A stretch of DNA of 64,000 bases, taken from contig NZ_CP053833.1 of the NCBI RefSeq assembly GCF_013201935.1, positions 2,108,001 through 2,172,000 on the forward strand. The letters run 5' to 3'. Within the stretch, counting starts at the first letter, position 1, and each line of letters begins with the position of its first letter. The notes under the pieces are model-generated. The model was not told the DNA's origin, did no database searches, and was given only the letters and a program-made list of their open reading frames with translations. The stretch comes from Arcobacter cloacae. Its GTDB lineage: Bacteria > Campylobacterota > Campylobacteria > Campylobacterales > Arcobacteraceae. The translations under genes were made by a program, and so were the position numbers. Below, in pieces: positions 25,610 through 38,436 of the stretch.

Positions 25610-26320
25610 ATGAGATTGGATTTATATTTAACACAAACCTTTAATATTCAAAGCCGTAACAAAGCTCTTGAATTAATAAAATCAGATAAAGTTAAAATTG
25701 ATGGAGCGATTATATCAAAACCCTCTTTTAATGTTGAGCAAAATCATAAAGTTGAAATTTTAGAAGAAGATTTTTATGTATCACGAGCTGCTTACAAACT
25801 AAAATATTTTTTACAAGAATTAAAACATTTTGAATTAAAAAACAAAAATACCCTTGATATTGGAAGTAGTACAGGTGGATTTACACAGGTTTTACTTGAA
25901 AATGAAGTATCAAAAGTAACATGTGTAGATGTTGGTTCAAACCAACTTCATGAACGAATCAAACACCATCCTAAAATCACTTTTTTCGAAAACACTGATA
26001 TTAGAAATTTTCAAAGTGAAAATATTTTTGAAATCGTAACTTGTGATGTTTCATTTATCTCTATTTTAAATATCTTAAATGACATAAATCGCCTAGCTTC
26101 AAAAGATATTATTATTTTATTCAAACCCCAATTTGAAGTGGGAACAAATGTAAAAAGAGATAAAAAAGGTGTGGTAAAAGATAAAAATGCCATTATTAAA
26201 GCTAGACAAAAATTTGTAGATTCTACACTTGCATTAAATTGGAATTTAAAATACTCAAGTCTTAGTAAACTACAAGGAAAAGATGGAAATGAAGAAGAGC
26301 TCTTCTATTTTAGTAAATAA
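25610..26320 (+). CDS. tlyA: TlyA-family rRNA 2'-O-methyltransferase (hemolysin A homologue)
   Basis: This 236-residue protein starts with an S4 RNA-binding domain (MRLDLYLTQTFNIQSRNKALEL). An FtsJ-type methyltransferase follows: SRAAYKL (catalytic Lys), LDIGSSTGGFTQ (SAM loop), VTCDVSFIS (Asp) and LFKPQFE (Lys). TlyA methylates cytidines in 16S and/or 23S rRNA and affects capreomycin sensitivity. The start at the first residue of the S4 motif leaves no alternative Met. It overlaps ribF by 38 bases, as in Campylobacter. Confidence 0.93.
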   Translation: MRLDLYLTQTFNIQSRNKALELIKSDKVKIDGAIISKPSFNVEQNHKVEILEEDFYVSRAAYKLKYFLQELKHFELKNKNTLDIGSSTGGFTQVLLENEVSKVTCVDVGSNQLHERIKHHPKITFFENTDIRNFQSENIFEIVTCDVSFISILNILNDINRLASKDIIILFKPQFEVGTNVKRDKKGVVKDKNAIIKARQKFVDSTLALNWNLKYSSLSKLQGKDGNEEELFYFSK

Positions 26321-27134
26321 AAATACAATAACTTCTATAGCTATTGGAGGTTTTGATGGAATGCATGTGGCTCATCAAGAACTTTTCAAAAATTTAGATG
26401 AACATGGCGCAATTGTTTCAATTGAATCTGGATATGCAAACCTAACTCCAAAAAGATATAGACAAGAGTATAGTATTTACCCTATTTATTATTATGTACT
26501 TGATAGTATAAAACATTTAGAAGGTGATTTATTTGTAAAACTTTTAAATGAAGAGTTTCCAAAATTAAAAAAAATAGTTGTAGGTTATGATTTTTGTTTT
26601 GGGAAAAATAGAAAATATTGTACTGAAAAACTAAAAGAACTTTTTGATGGAGTTGTTGTAGTTATTGATGAAATAAAAGTTGAAAATATACCTGTTCATT
26701 CAAGAGTTATAAGAGAATATCTAAAAGATGGTGATATTCAAATGGCAAATAAACTTTTAGGAAAAGAGTACAAAATTTATGGACAACAAATAACAGGACA
26801 AGGATTAGGTGCTAAAAATTTTGTACCAACAATAAATCTAAAAGTAAAAGAGTTTTTACTTCCAAAAGAAGGAGTTTATATTACTAAAACTATTTTAGAC
26901 AATAAAGAATATAACTCTATTACTTTTTTAGGACATAGAGTAACAACAGATGGAAGTTATGCTGTGGAAACTCACATTTTAGATGAAGAGATAAAAGATA
27001 ATAACTATACAACACAGATAAAATTTATAAAAAAAATAAGAGATAATCAAAAATTTGAAAGCTTTGAAGAGCTCAAAAATCAGATTCTAAAAGATATAAA
27101 TCTAACTAAAGATTACTTTATTAATATTTATTAA
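26283..27134 (+). CDS. ribF: Bifunctional riboflavin kinase/FAD synthetase
   Basis: This protein has 283 residues, or 281 from the ATG at 26289. The N-terminal nucleotidyltransferase domain has IGGFDGMHVAHQ and VVGYDFCFGKNR. The C-terminal flavokinase domain has TGQGLGAKNFVPTINL and LPKEGVYI. It makes FMN and FAD from riboflavin and ATP. The start lies inside tlyA after a ribosome site (aagga) and is translationally coupled. Confidence 0.93.
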   Translation: MEMKKSSSILVNKNTITSIAIGGFDGMHVAHQELFKNLDEHGAIVSIESGYANLTPKRYRQEYSIYPIYYYVLDSIKHLEGDLFVKLLNEEFPKLKKIVVGYDFCFGKNRKYCTEKLKELFDGVVVVIDEIKVENIPVHSRVIREYLKDGDIQMANKLLGKEYKIYGQQITGQGLGAKNFVPTINLKVKEFLLPKEGVYITKTILDNKEYNSITFLGHRVTTDGSYAVETHILDEEIKDNNYTTQIKFIKKIRDNQKFESFEELKNQILKDINLTKDYFINIY

Positions 27135-27158
27135 TATGCATTTAGATAAAATATTAAG

Positions 27159-27869
27159 ATGATAGATAAAGTATTTAATAAATCAATTACAAAACAATTC
27201 GAATTTGATGAAGAAGTAGCATCAGTATTTGATGATATGTTAAACCGTTCTGTTCCTTTTTATAAAGAGATGCAAAGATTATCGATAAATTTTGCATGTA
27301 ATTTTTTAAATGAAAATGACAAAGTTTACGATTTAGGTTGTTCAACTGCTTCAATGCTAATAGAACTAAGTCACCATTGCAAAAATAATCTAAAACTAAT
27401 AGGAATTGATAACTCTGCTGCTATGTTAAATAGAGCAGCAAAAAAAGCAAAAGCTTTTGGAGTTGACATAGAGTTTATAAATGCTGACTTACATGATGTC
27501 TCTTATGATGAAGCAAAACTTATTCTTTCAAACTATACATTACAATTTATAAGACCTTTGCAAAGAGAAAAATTAGTAAAAAAGATATATGATTCATTAC
27601 AAGATAAAGGTATATTTATTTTTAGTGAAAAAGTAATATCTTCAAATTCAACTTTAAATAAACAATCTATTGATGAATATTACGAATTTAAAAAAACTCA
27701 AGGGTACAGTGAGTTTGAAATAGCTCAAAAAAGAGAAGCTTTAGAAAATGTACTTATACCTTACACTGAAGAGGAAAATAAAAAAATGATTTTAGATGCT
27801 GGATTTAGTCATTGTGAAACAATTTTCAAATGGGTAAATTTTGCAACATTTATAGCTATTAAAAAATAA
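27159..27869 (+). CDS. cmoA: Carboxy-S-adenosyl-L-methionine synthase
   Basis: This 236-residue class I methyltransferase-fold protein has [12 protein letters not shown] (SAM loop), [13 protein letters not shown] and [16 protein letters not shown], the CmoA signature. It carboxylates SAM using prephenate for cmo5U34 tRNA modification by CmoB. It belongs to the tlyA-ribF-cmoA cluster conserved in this phylum. No cmoB is in the window. Confidence 0.92.
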   Translation: MIDKVFNKSITKQFEFDEEVASVFDDMLNRSVPFYKEMQRLSINFACNFLNENDKVYDLGCSTASMLIELSHHCKNNLKLIGIDNSAAMLNRAAKKAKAFGVDIEFINADLHDVSYDEAKLILSNYTLQFIRPLQREKLVKKIYDSLQDKGIFIFSEKVISSNSTLNKQSIDEYYEFKKTQGYSEFEIAQKREALENVLIPYTEEENKKMILDAGFSHCETIFKWVNFATFIAIKK

Positions 27870-27886
27870 TTTAAAGGATTTATACT

Positions 27887-28393
27887 ATGTTAAAAGTTGG
27901 AGATATAGCACCTAGTTTTTGTGCACCAAATCAAGATGATGTAGAAATTTGCTCAAGAGATTTAGCAGGTAAATGGATAGTTTTATACTTTTATCCAAAA
28001 GATTTAACACCTGGATGCACAACTCAAGCTTGTGATTTTACCGATAAACACTCTTTTTTTGATGATTTAGATGCTGTAATTTTAGGTGTTAGTGCAGATG
28101 ATACTGAAAAACATAGAAAATTTATTGATAAATATGATTTAACAATAACTCTTTTATCTGATACAAACAAAAAAATGTGTGAAGATTATGGAGTTTGGCA
28201 GTTAAAACAATTTATGGGTAAAGAGTTTATGGGAGTTGTTAGAACTACATTTATTATTAATCCTGAAGGAAAAATTGCAGCTATTTGGGATAAAGTAAGT
28301 GTTAGAAAGAAAAAGAGTGTAAAAGGTGAAAAGATAGAAGTTTTACATGTGGATGAAGTTAGAGAAAAACTTCAAGAATTACAATCAAATTAA
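27887..28393 (+). CDS. bcp: Thiol peroxidase, BCP/PrxQ family
   Basis: This 168-residue protein has the peroxidatic Cys in TPGCTTQAC with the resolving Cys four residues on, typical of PrxQ. WIVLYFYPKD, VLGVSADDTEKH and TTFIINPEGKI complete the thioredoxin fold. It reduces peroxides using thioredoxin. A C-terminal basic insertion (SVRKKKSVKGEK) is slightly unusual. It follows cmoA by 17 bases with a ribosome site (aaagga). Confidence 0.94.
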   Translation: MLKVGDIAPSFCAPNQDDVEICSRDLAGKWIVLYFYPKDLTPGCTTQACDFTDKHSFFDDLDAVILGVSADDTEKHRKFIDKYDLTITLLSDTNKKMCEDYGVWQLKQFMGKEFMGVVRTTFIINPEGKIAAIWDKVSVRKKKSVKGEKIEVLHVDEVREKLQELQSN

Positions 28394-28399
28394 TTAGGA

Positions 28400-29413
28400 A
28401 TGAGTATGAAAAAAATGTTCAATAAAGTTTTATTTTTAAGTGCAGCTGTTTTACTATCAAACAATCTATTAGCACAAGAGACTATTTGTTTCAAAAATGG
28501 TTTAGAAAAACCTTCATTAATCGAAACAACTCCTTTGGATGGAGAAGTTTGTAAAGGAATACAAACTTTAGAAGATATGAAAAATAGTGGATGGGAAGTT
28601 TTAGATATAAAATTAGAACCTGTTGGAAATAAATTTAATTATTCATATTATTTTTATAAAAATGATAATAATCAATCATCTGTAGCTTCACAAAAAAGTG
28701 CTAATCAACAATTGACTTTATCAAAAGGTGAGTTTTCTATAAAACCAATTGGTGTAAAAATAACAAATATTGATAATAATAAAAGCAATGTTGATGTTGG
28801 AAATTTAATAGTTGGACAATCAGGAATTGTAGTTCATATTTATGATAATGATAAAAGATTAATAGTTTCAAATGCAAAAGTTGTTAGTTCAAATGCAAAC
28901 TCTTCAGTTGTTGAGTTTTTTCCTTTTAATGATTTAAGTCAAGATGCTCTTCCTACTTCAAACAGAAGTGTAGCAATAAATGATGTGTTAATTTTAAATT
29001 ATATGTATAATTCATCACTTTTAATTGCACCAACGCTAGACTCATTTCAAACTGTAAGAGAAAATTTTAAATTAAATAATTTTATGCATTCTGATATTTT
29101 TGCAGCAAAATTAAAAGTAGAAAATAAGCCTTATCCAACAAAAGAAGATATACAAAAATTTGCAATTGAACAAAATTTAGGAACTATATTTTTTGTTTTA
29201 GATAATAAAGTTTATGTGGTTGATACAAAAACTTTTACAATTTTGGAAAGCTATGCTTTTGCTTATGAAAGTTCTGAAAAGCAAATGCCATTTTATACAA
29301 GAGTTGAAGAGATTGAAGAATCGATTTTTAATTTATCATTTTTCGATTTCTTCACAGAAAATAAAAAATTAAGTTATGATGAATATTATAAAAGAATTTT
29401 AGGATTAAAATAA
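28400..29413 (+). CDS. Periplasmic plasminogen-binding-like (PgbA N-terminal) protein
   Basis: This 337-residue protein has signal peptide MKKMFNKVLFLSAAVLLSNN, cut before QETICFKNG. The body has a beta-rich domain containing VDVGNLIVGQSGIVVH and SVVEFFPFNDLSQDALPTSN, as in the N-terminal domain of Helicobacter PgbA, known there for plasminogen binding. The lysine-rich PgbA tail is absent. A role in surface or periplasm function in Arcobacter is unproven. It shares one base with glcD, as seen next to glcD in related genomes (from memory). Confidence 0.7.
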   Translation: MSMKKMFNKVLFLSAAVLLSNNLLAQETICFKNGLEKPSLIETTPLDGEVCKGIQTLEDMKNSGWEVLDIKLEPVGNKFNYSYYFYKNDNNQSSVASQKSANQQLTLSKGEFSIKPIGVKITNIDNNKSNVDVGNLIVGQSGIVVHIYDNDKRLIVSNAKVVSSNANSSVVEFFPFNDLSQDALPTSNRSVAINDVLILNYMYNSSLLIAPTLDSFQTVRENFKLNNFMHSDIFAAKLKVENKPYPTKEDIQKFAIEQNLGTIFFVLDNKVYVVDTKTFTILESYAFAYESSEKQMPFYTRVEEIEESIFNLSFFDFFTENKKLSYDEYYKRILGLK

Positions 29414-30801
29414 TGATTGATAAAAAACATTTAGATTATATAACTTCTATTGTAGGTATTGAAAACATAAAAAGCGATAAAGCTCATTTAATTGCTTTTT
29501 GTTATGATGCTACAAGAACAAGATTCGAACCTGATGCTGTTGTTTTTCCAAGACATGAGCAAGATATAAGTGATATTTTAAAATATTGTAATGAACATAG
29601 AATTATAATCGTTCCAAGAGGTGCTGGTTCTGGATTTACAGGTGGGGCACTACCAGCAAATGGAGGAATTATTCTTTCATTAGAGCGACATATGAATAAG
29701 CTTTTAGAGATTGACATGGAAAATATGGTTGGAGTTGTTCAACCAGGGCTTATAAATATGGAGTTTCAAAAAGCAGTTGAAGCTGTTGGACTATTTTATC
29801 CACCAGATCCTGCAAGTGAAGAGTATTCAACACTTGGAGGAAATGTAAGTGAAAATGCAGGTGGAATGAGAGCTGCAAAATATGGAATCACAAAAGATTA
29901 TGTAATGGCATTAAGAGCTGTTTTACCAAATGGAGATATTATTGTTGCAGGTAAAAAAACAATAAAAGATGTTGCAGGATATAACACAGCTGGAATTTTA
30001 ATAGCAAGTGAAGGAACACTAGCAATTATCACGGAAATCACTTTAAAATTAATTCCTAAACCAAAATTCAAACAAACATATATGGGTGTTTTTCCTTCAG
30101 TTGATACTGCAATGACAGCTGTTTTTAAATCACTTGCAGCTGGTGCTAATCCTGTTGCCATGGAATTTTTAGATGCATTAGTTATAAAAGCTTTAAGACA
30201 AAAATTTCCTCAAATATCTCTTCCAGAACATGCAGGTGGAATTTTAGTGGGAGATGTAGATGCAAGTAGTCAAGCAGAGATTGATTCACAACTTCAAACT
30301 TTAAAAGAATCTTTTGAAGCATTTGGAGCAACAGATTTTATTGTTGCACAAAATGAAGATGAAGGTAAAAAACTTTGGTTTGCAAGACGTAATGCAAGTC
30401 CTGCAACTATGATTTATGGAACAAAAAAATTAAATGAAGATATTTCAGTTCCAAGATCTAAACTTCCTGTTGCCCTTGATGGAATATATAAAATTGGTGA
30501 AAAATATGGTTTCCAAGTTCCTTGTTTTGGACATGCAGGAGATGGAAATATCCATGTAAATGTAATGGTTAAAGATAAAACAAATGCAAAAGAGATGGAA
30601 GATGGACACAAAGCCATTGAAGAGATTTTCCAATATGTAGTTGATTTAGGTGGAACTTTAAGTGGTGAGCATGGAATTGGAACTTCAAAAGCTCCATTTA
30701 TGCACATAGCATTCACAGAAGCTGAAATGAACTTATTCAGAAGTATCAAAAAAGCATTTGACCCAAATAATATTTTAAATCCATTTAAAATGGGACTTTA
30801 A
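29413..30801 (+). CDS. glcD: FAD-linked oxidase, glycolate/D-lactate dehydrogenase subunit
   Basis: This 462-residue protein has an FAD_binding_4 domain (VPRGAGSGFTGGALP, LGGNVSENAGGMRAAKYG) and a C-terminal oxidase domain. The C-terminus contains GHAGDGNIHVNVMV and GEHGIGTSKAPFM, with catalytic and metal-binding His and Glu. It oxidises 2-hydroxyacids such as glycolate or D-lactate and passes electrons to partner subunits. No glcE or glcF is adjacent. If glycolate is the substrate, it would supply glyoxylate, relevant to the CoA-lyase cluster at 42739-48492. Confidence 0.92.
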   Translation: MIDKKHLDYITSIVGIENIKSDKAHLIAFCYDATRTRFEPDAVVFPRHEQDISDILKYCNEHRIIIVPRGAGSGFTGGALPANGGIILSLERHMNKLLEIDMENMVGVVQPGLINMEFQKAVEAVGLFYPPDPASEEYSTLGGNVSENAGGMRAAKYGITKDYVMALRAVLPNGDIIVAGKKTIKDVAGYNTAGILIASEGTLAIITEITLKLIPKPKFKQTYMGVFPSVDTAMTAVFKSLAAGANPVAMEFLDALVIKALRQKFPQISLPEHAGGILVGDVDASSQAEIDSQLQTLKESFEAFGATDFIVAQNEDEGKKLWFARRNASPATMIYGTKKLNEDISVPRSKLPVALDGIYKIGEKYGFQVPCFGHAGDGNIHVNVMVKDKTNAKEMEDGHKAIEEIFQYVVDLGGTLSGEHGIGTSKAPFMHIAFTEAEMNLFRSIKKAFDPNNILNPFKMGL

Positions 30802-30816
30802 TGATAAGAGAATAAT

Positions 30817-31605
30817 ATGAAAGAAAAAAGTATCTTAAAAAAGCTAATTGATGGTTTAGATTCATTTTTTAATGATGATACAACTTATTATGCAGCTTCT
30901 TTAAGCTTTTTTACCATTTTCTCTATCTTACCAATAATTGCCCTTGTTATCGCAATAATTTCAAATTTCTCTGAATTTGATAATTACATTGATATATTTA
31001 CAAATTATATTTTTAATCTTCTAAATCCAACTCACTCAACAGAAATAGTTGAAACTTTAAAAAGATATATATCTAACTCAAATCAATTAGGTTTATTAGG
31101 TTTAATTTATATGACATTTGTTTTTATAATGTTTTTTAAAGATTATGAATATATAGTAAATAAAATTCATAAAGCAAAAAGAAAATCTATTCAATTCTCT
31201 TTTATCTTTTACACTTTATATTTAATAGTAGTTGCATTACTTTTCACTGCATCTAATATATTATTATCTATTTATAGTAATTTCTTATTAGATATTGTAT
31301 TGTCATATGTTTTTGGTTGGTTAATATTTTTTACTTTATTTAAATTAAGTGTGAATAGAAAAATAGATAACAAAGCAGCTATTATCTCTTCTTTGTCAAC
31401 TTTTGTTGTTCTTGCAGTAACAAAGAATCTGTTTATTTATTATGTAATTTATAATAAAACTTATGCAACTATTTATGGTTCTCTTGCCACTTTATTATTT
31501 ACATTCTTTTGGATATATATCTCATGGATTATTTATTTATATGGAATCAAAATGTGTCATAGATTAAATATACAAGAACAATTTAGAAAAAACAATTTAT
31601 CGTAA
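30817..31605 (+). CDS. YihY/BrkB-family inner-membrane protein
   Basis: This 262-residue protein has six predicted transmembrane helices. It has the family start FNDDTTYYAASLSFFTIFSILPI and the C-terminal TFFWIYISWIIYLYG. The family was once called ribonuclease BN by mistake; its function is not firmly known, though transport or envelope roles are suspected. It is slightly short, and its 3' end abuts the integrase remnant, so the terminal residues could have been changed by that event. Confidence 0.85.
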   Translation: MKEKSILKKLIDGLDSFFNDDTTYYAASLSFFTIFSILPIIALVIAIISNFSEFDNYIDIFTNYIFNLLNPTHSTEIVETLKRYISNSNQLGLLGLIYMTFVFIMFFKDYEYIVNKIHKAKRKSIQFSFIFYTLYLIVVALLFTASNILLSIYSNFLLDIVLSYVFGWLIFFTLFKLSVNRKIDNKAAIISSLSTFVVLAVTKNLFIYYVIYNKTYATIYGSLATLLFTFFWIYISWIIYLYGIKMCHRLNIQEQFRKNNLS

Positions 31606-32224
31606 TAAAAATCGGTTGGATTAACATCAATGTAACGCTGAGCTAAACAATAACTATAAAATCTTTTGATATTTGCAAAATAAAAATGTAAAGTTGCATT
31701 AATTCTATCTTCTGTTGGTATTGTCATTTTTGATAATTGCTCAACAGATAATTCTCTATATTGCTGTATGTTTCTTTTTAGTAACTCTTGAAGTATTTTT
31801 TAACTTCTAATAACTTTTTAAAATCAGATAATTTTATTGGAGTATTTGAACCAATAACTGGCAAAAAAACATCTTCTAAAAAATTAACTACAGGAATTTA
31901 ATCTTTTTATTATTCATTACTATAGTTGAAGAATTACTAAGTTTAAATCTATCATTGAACTTTTTTACTAGTCCACTTAGTTCTAATAAATCACAAATAC
32001 AAGTATCTGATAATAATTCAATCTTTCTATATAGTTTTATGATTGCTTTAGATTTAATTATTGCTTCTTTATAAGATTATGTCTTTAAACTTTTGTTTAT
32101 TTCACGCTTATTAAATACATTTTTTAGCCTGTCAGGAATTCGTATCCTAATTTTATAATTGTTTGTTGAAGTCTTTATTATATACACTAATCCAACCAAA
32201 AATTAGACTAGTTTTGTGTATCAT
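31606..32224 (-). pseudogene. Decayed tyrosine-recombinase (phage/island integrase)
   Basis: Reading leftwards from an ATG at 32222-32224, fragments in different frames match integrase N-terminal and core-binding regions. NNYKIRIRIPDRLKNVF with KREINKSLKT is followed by an in-frame TAA. Then SYKEAIIKSKAIIKLY, PVVNFLEDVFLP and RINATLHFYFANIKRFY with CLAQRYIDVNP follow. At least one stop and two frameshifts are present. The C-terminal catalytic domain is absent, so sequence ends at the yihY-type gene. It lies directly beyond the 3' end of a tRNA-Thr, the classic island integration position. Confidence 0.8.
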
Positions 32225-32256
32225 TTTTATTATGAAAGTTAGAAACCCCCATAAAA

Positions 32257-32332
32257 TGGTGCTCACAATCGGAGTTGAACCGATAACCTCTTCCTTACCA
32301 TGGAATTGCTCTACCATTGGAGCTATGCAAGC
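32257..32332 (-). tRNA. tRNA-Thr (anticodon GGU), possibly degenerate
   Basis: This 76-nt gene encodes CCA. The T arm (ATCGG/CCGAT) and anticodon loop ATGGTAA (GGU) are clear. Departures from a normal tRNA are two adjacent G-T pairs in the acceptor stem, C instead of A at position 14, an A27-G43 mismatch, and A32 in the anticodon loop. A TATACT box lies 12 bases upstream, so it may still be transcribed. The next gene downstream is an integrase remnant, suggesting that this is an attachment-site copy. Confidence 0.72.
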
Positions 32333-32485
32333 AAATTAAGCCAAGTATAATAACTAATAAAAACTAATAAAAGACTTTTTTCCATAATAAAAAACAAACC
32401 ACAATAATAAAACCCTCGAAGAAGGAAGAAAGGAATAGCTAAAAAGAGGAACTAAAATTTCAGAAAGAAGAGTAAAAAAAGGGCT

Positions 32486-32542
32486 AAAAAAAAAGCTTCC
32501 TCCAAAAAGAACTAGCAGTAGTTCAAATAAGAAGAAGCTTTG
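32486..32542 (-). terminator. rRNA operon terminator
   Basis: On the minus strand AAGCTTCTTC and GAGGAAGCTT form a long stem (one wobble) around an inner GAACTA/TAGTTC hairpin. A run of about ten T residues follows, right after 5S rRNA. Confidence 0.8.
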
Positions 32543-32560
32543 TGTTTGCGTAAAAACTCA

Positions 32561-32680
32561 AAGCTGGCAGCGACCTACGTTTCCACCAGGGGACCCGGCA
32601 GTATTATCGGCGATGAAGTGCTTGACTTCCAGGTTCGGAATGGGACTGGGTATTTCCACTTCTCTGTAGCCACCAGCAAG
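32561..32680 (-). rRNA. rrf: 5S ribosomal RNA
   Basis: The minus strand contains GAGAAGTGGAAATACCCAGT, CCATTCCGAACCTGGAAGTC and CACTTCATCGCCGATAATAC, the conserved 5S loops. Ends are set by the terminal helix and are accurate to a few bases. It is the last gene of the 16S-23S-5S operon. Confidence 0.93.
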
Positions 32681-32783
32681 TTGAGTATTAAATCTAATCC
32701 TGAATGCTTAATTATGAATTTTTAATTAAATCCTAATTAAGTAGTTAAACTTAACACTCAACTCAAACTAGAGTTAAGAAAAA

Positions 32784-32799
32784 ATAATGTTAAAGTCTT
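32784..32799 (-). repeat. Outer arm (3') of the pre-23S processing stem
   Basis: ATAATGTTAAAGTCTT is the exact reverse complement of 36018-36033, placing a 16-bp outer helix around 23S rRNA. Confidence 0.7.
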
Positions 32800-32854
32800 C
32801 TGTTCTTTCCAAAAAAAGATACACAATTTGTAATTAAATATAAAATATATATAT

Positions 32855-32880
32855 TTAATAAGATAGTAAACCAAAGAATT
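32855..32880 (-). repeat. Inner arm (3') of the pre-23S processing stem
   Basis: TTTAATAAGATAGTA followed by ACCAAAGAAT pairs with 35833-35857, with a single small bulge. It lies just past the 23S 3' end. Confidence 0.8.
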
Positions 32881-32886
32881 TGTAAA

Positions 32887-35795
<2,909 letters not shown>

Positions 35796-35832
35796 AATAA
35801 ATAGAGTTAAACTCTATCGCATTTTTGATAAT

Positions 35833-35857
35833 ATTCTTTGGCTACTATCTTATTAAA
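35833..35857 (-). repeat. Inner arm (5') of the pre-23S processing stem
   Basis: This is the reverse complement of 32855-32880 apart from one bulge, about 40 bases upstream of the 23S 5' end. Confidence 0.8.
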
Positions 35858-36017
35858 CATATAAAAATTAATAAATCTAATTATTAACCTCTTCTATCTC
35901 AATAAAATAAGTTGTGTTCTATCTAATTTCTTAGATAATTAAATTTTTGTTTTAAATTATTTAATCTATATAAAAATCTCTTCTTATATCTATTATTTAA
36001 TTCTTACGAAAAAATTA

Positions 36018-36033
36018 AAGACTTTAACATTAT
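36018..36033 (-). repeat. Outer arm (5') of the pre-23S processing stem
   Basis: AAGACTTTAACATTAT is the exact reverse complement of 32784-32799. Confidence 0.7.
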
Positions 36034-36189
36034 ATTTTTAAATATCATTTTCAAATCTCTTTGAAAAAATTTGATCCGAAAATCAAATATAAATTCAAAC
36101 TATTTGAACTTATATTTAACTTTCTATCACTCTTTTTATCTTAATTGAACTCTTAGTCTTTATTTAAAACTCTTATTTTAAATAATAGG

Positions 36190-36265
36190 TGGTGGAGAAT
36201 AGCGGGATCGAACCGCTGACCTCCTGCGTGCAAAGCAGGCGCTCTCCCAGCTGAGCTAATTCCCC
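36190..36265 (-). tRNA. tRNA-Ala (anticodon UGC)
   Basis: This 76-nt gene has an encoded CCA. GGGGAAT pairs with ATTCTCC, and the anticodon loop TTTGCAC gives UGC. It lies in the 16S-23S spacer after tRNA-Ile, the standard arrangement. Confidence 0.97.
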
Positions 36266-36340
36266 AACCTTATTTAAACTATTTAATAAAAATCTCTTCT
36301 TATTCCATACTTTAAACTCTAATCTTTATAGATTATTTAA

Positions 36341-36417
36341 TGGTGGGCCTATCAGGACTTGAACCTGAGACCTCACGATTATCAGTCGAGCGCTCTAGCC
36401 AGCTGAGCTATAGGCCC
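36341..36417 (-). tRNA. tRNA-Ile (anticodon GAU)
   Basis: This 77-nt gene has an encoded CCA. GGGCCTA pairs with TAGGCCC, and the anticodon loop CTGATAA gives GAU. It is the first tRNA after 16S rRNA. Confidence 0.97.
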
Positions 36418-36437
36418 CTTTTACTACCTATTTAAAT

Positions 36438-36459
36438 AATCTTTATAAACCGAATATAA
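36438..36459 (-). repeat. 3' arm of the pre-16S processing stem
   Basis: This 22-base segment (plus strand: TAATCTTTATAAACC then GAATATA) is the perfect reverse complement of 38203-38224. In the transcript the two arms close a helix around 16S rRNA, the usual RNase III substrate. Confidence 0.85.
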
Positions 36460-36507
36460 AATCTATATATTTTTTAAGTTAAGAAACAAATCTTAACTTA
36501 ATTCTCT

Positions 36508-38025
<1,518 letters not shown>

Positions 38026-38202
38026 ATTATAGATTATTTGAAACTGACATTTTTGTATTATTTTACTAATTACAAAATTATCACTCATTATCATAGACAA
38101 GTTTTCAATGTTTTACCATCTCATCTTGTTTTATATATTTTTTATTAACATTATTTCTTATTTTACATCTGTAAACAACGAAACAGATTTTTATAAGATT
38201 TA

Positions 38203-38224
38203 TATATTCGGTTTATAAAGATTA
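38203..38224 (-). repeat. 5' arm of the pre-16S processing stem
   Basis: Perfect inverted copy of 36438-36459 in the rRNA leader, about 180 bases before the 16S 5' end. Confidence 0.85.
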
Positions 38225-38246
38225 CTTCACAAACTTCAATTAATTA

Positions 38247-38258
38247 TTTTAAAGATCA
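38247..38258 (-). promoter_or_regulatory. boxA antitermination site in the rRNA leader
   Basis: The minus strand reads TGATCTTTAAAA, 10 of 12 matches to the boxA consensus TGCTCTTTAACA. It lies between the promoter and the processing stem, the expected place for NusB/NusE binding. Confidence 0.65.
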
Positions 38259-38324
38259 TCCTAATTAACAAAACCGTTTCTCATCTCTCTTTCGTTTGAT
38301 GCGCTTCAGTCAATTTGGACGGGA

Positions 38325-38353
38325 ATTATAATAGGTTTTTTCCCTCTTGTCAA
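38325..38353 (-). promoter_or_regulatory. Consensus sigma-70 promoter of the rRNA operon
   Basis: On the minus strand TTGACA (38353-38348), a 17-base spacer and TATAAT (38330-38325) match the consensus perfectly. The following CCCGTCC discriminator suggests stringent control. The leader to 16S is about 300 bases. Confidence 0.92.
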
Positions 38354-38399
38354 GAGGTTTTGGCTTAAATTTTGCTTAAATTTTAAAAAAGTTTTTTTT

Positions 38400-38422
38400 A
38401 GAAAAAGGTTTACCCTTTTTCT
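38400..38422. terminator. Hairpin after the cytochrome c gene
   Basis: AGAAAAAGG and CCTTTTTCT form a 9-bp stem with a five-base loop just past the cytochrome gene stop. The T run on the minus strand is not directly adjacent, so termination strength is uncertain. Confidence 0.5.
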
Positions 38423-38436
38423 AGTAGTTTTTAGTA

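Larger units (their letters stand above)
35796..36189 (-). other. tRNA-Ala to 23S internal spacer
   Basis: This 394-base, very AT-rich stretch has no open reading frame of note. It contains both 5' arms of the pre-23S processing stems. Nothing else was recognised; no further tRNA is present. Confidence 0.8.
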
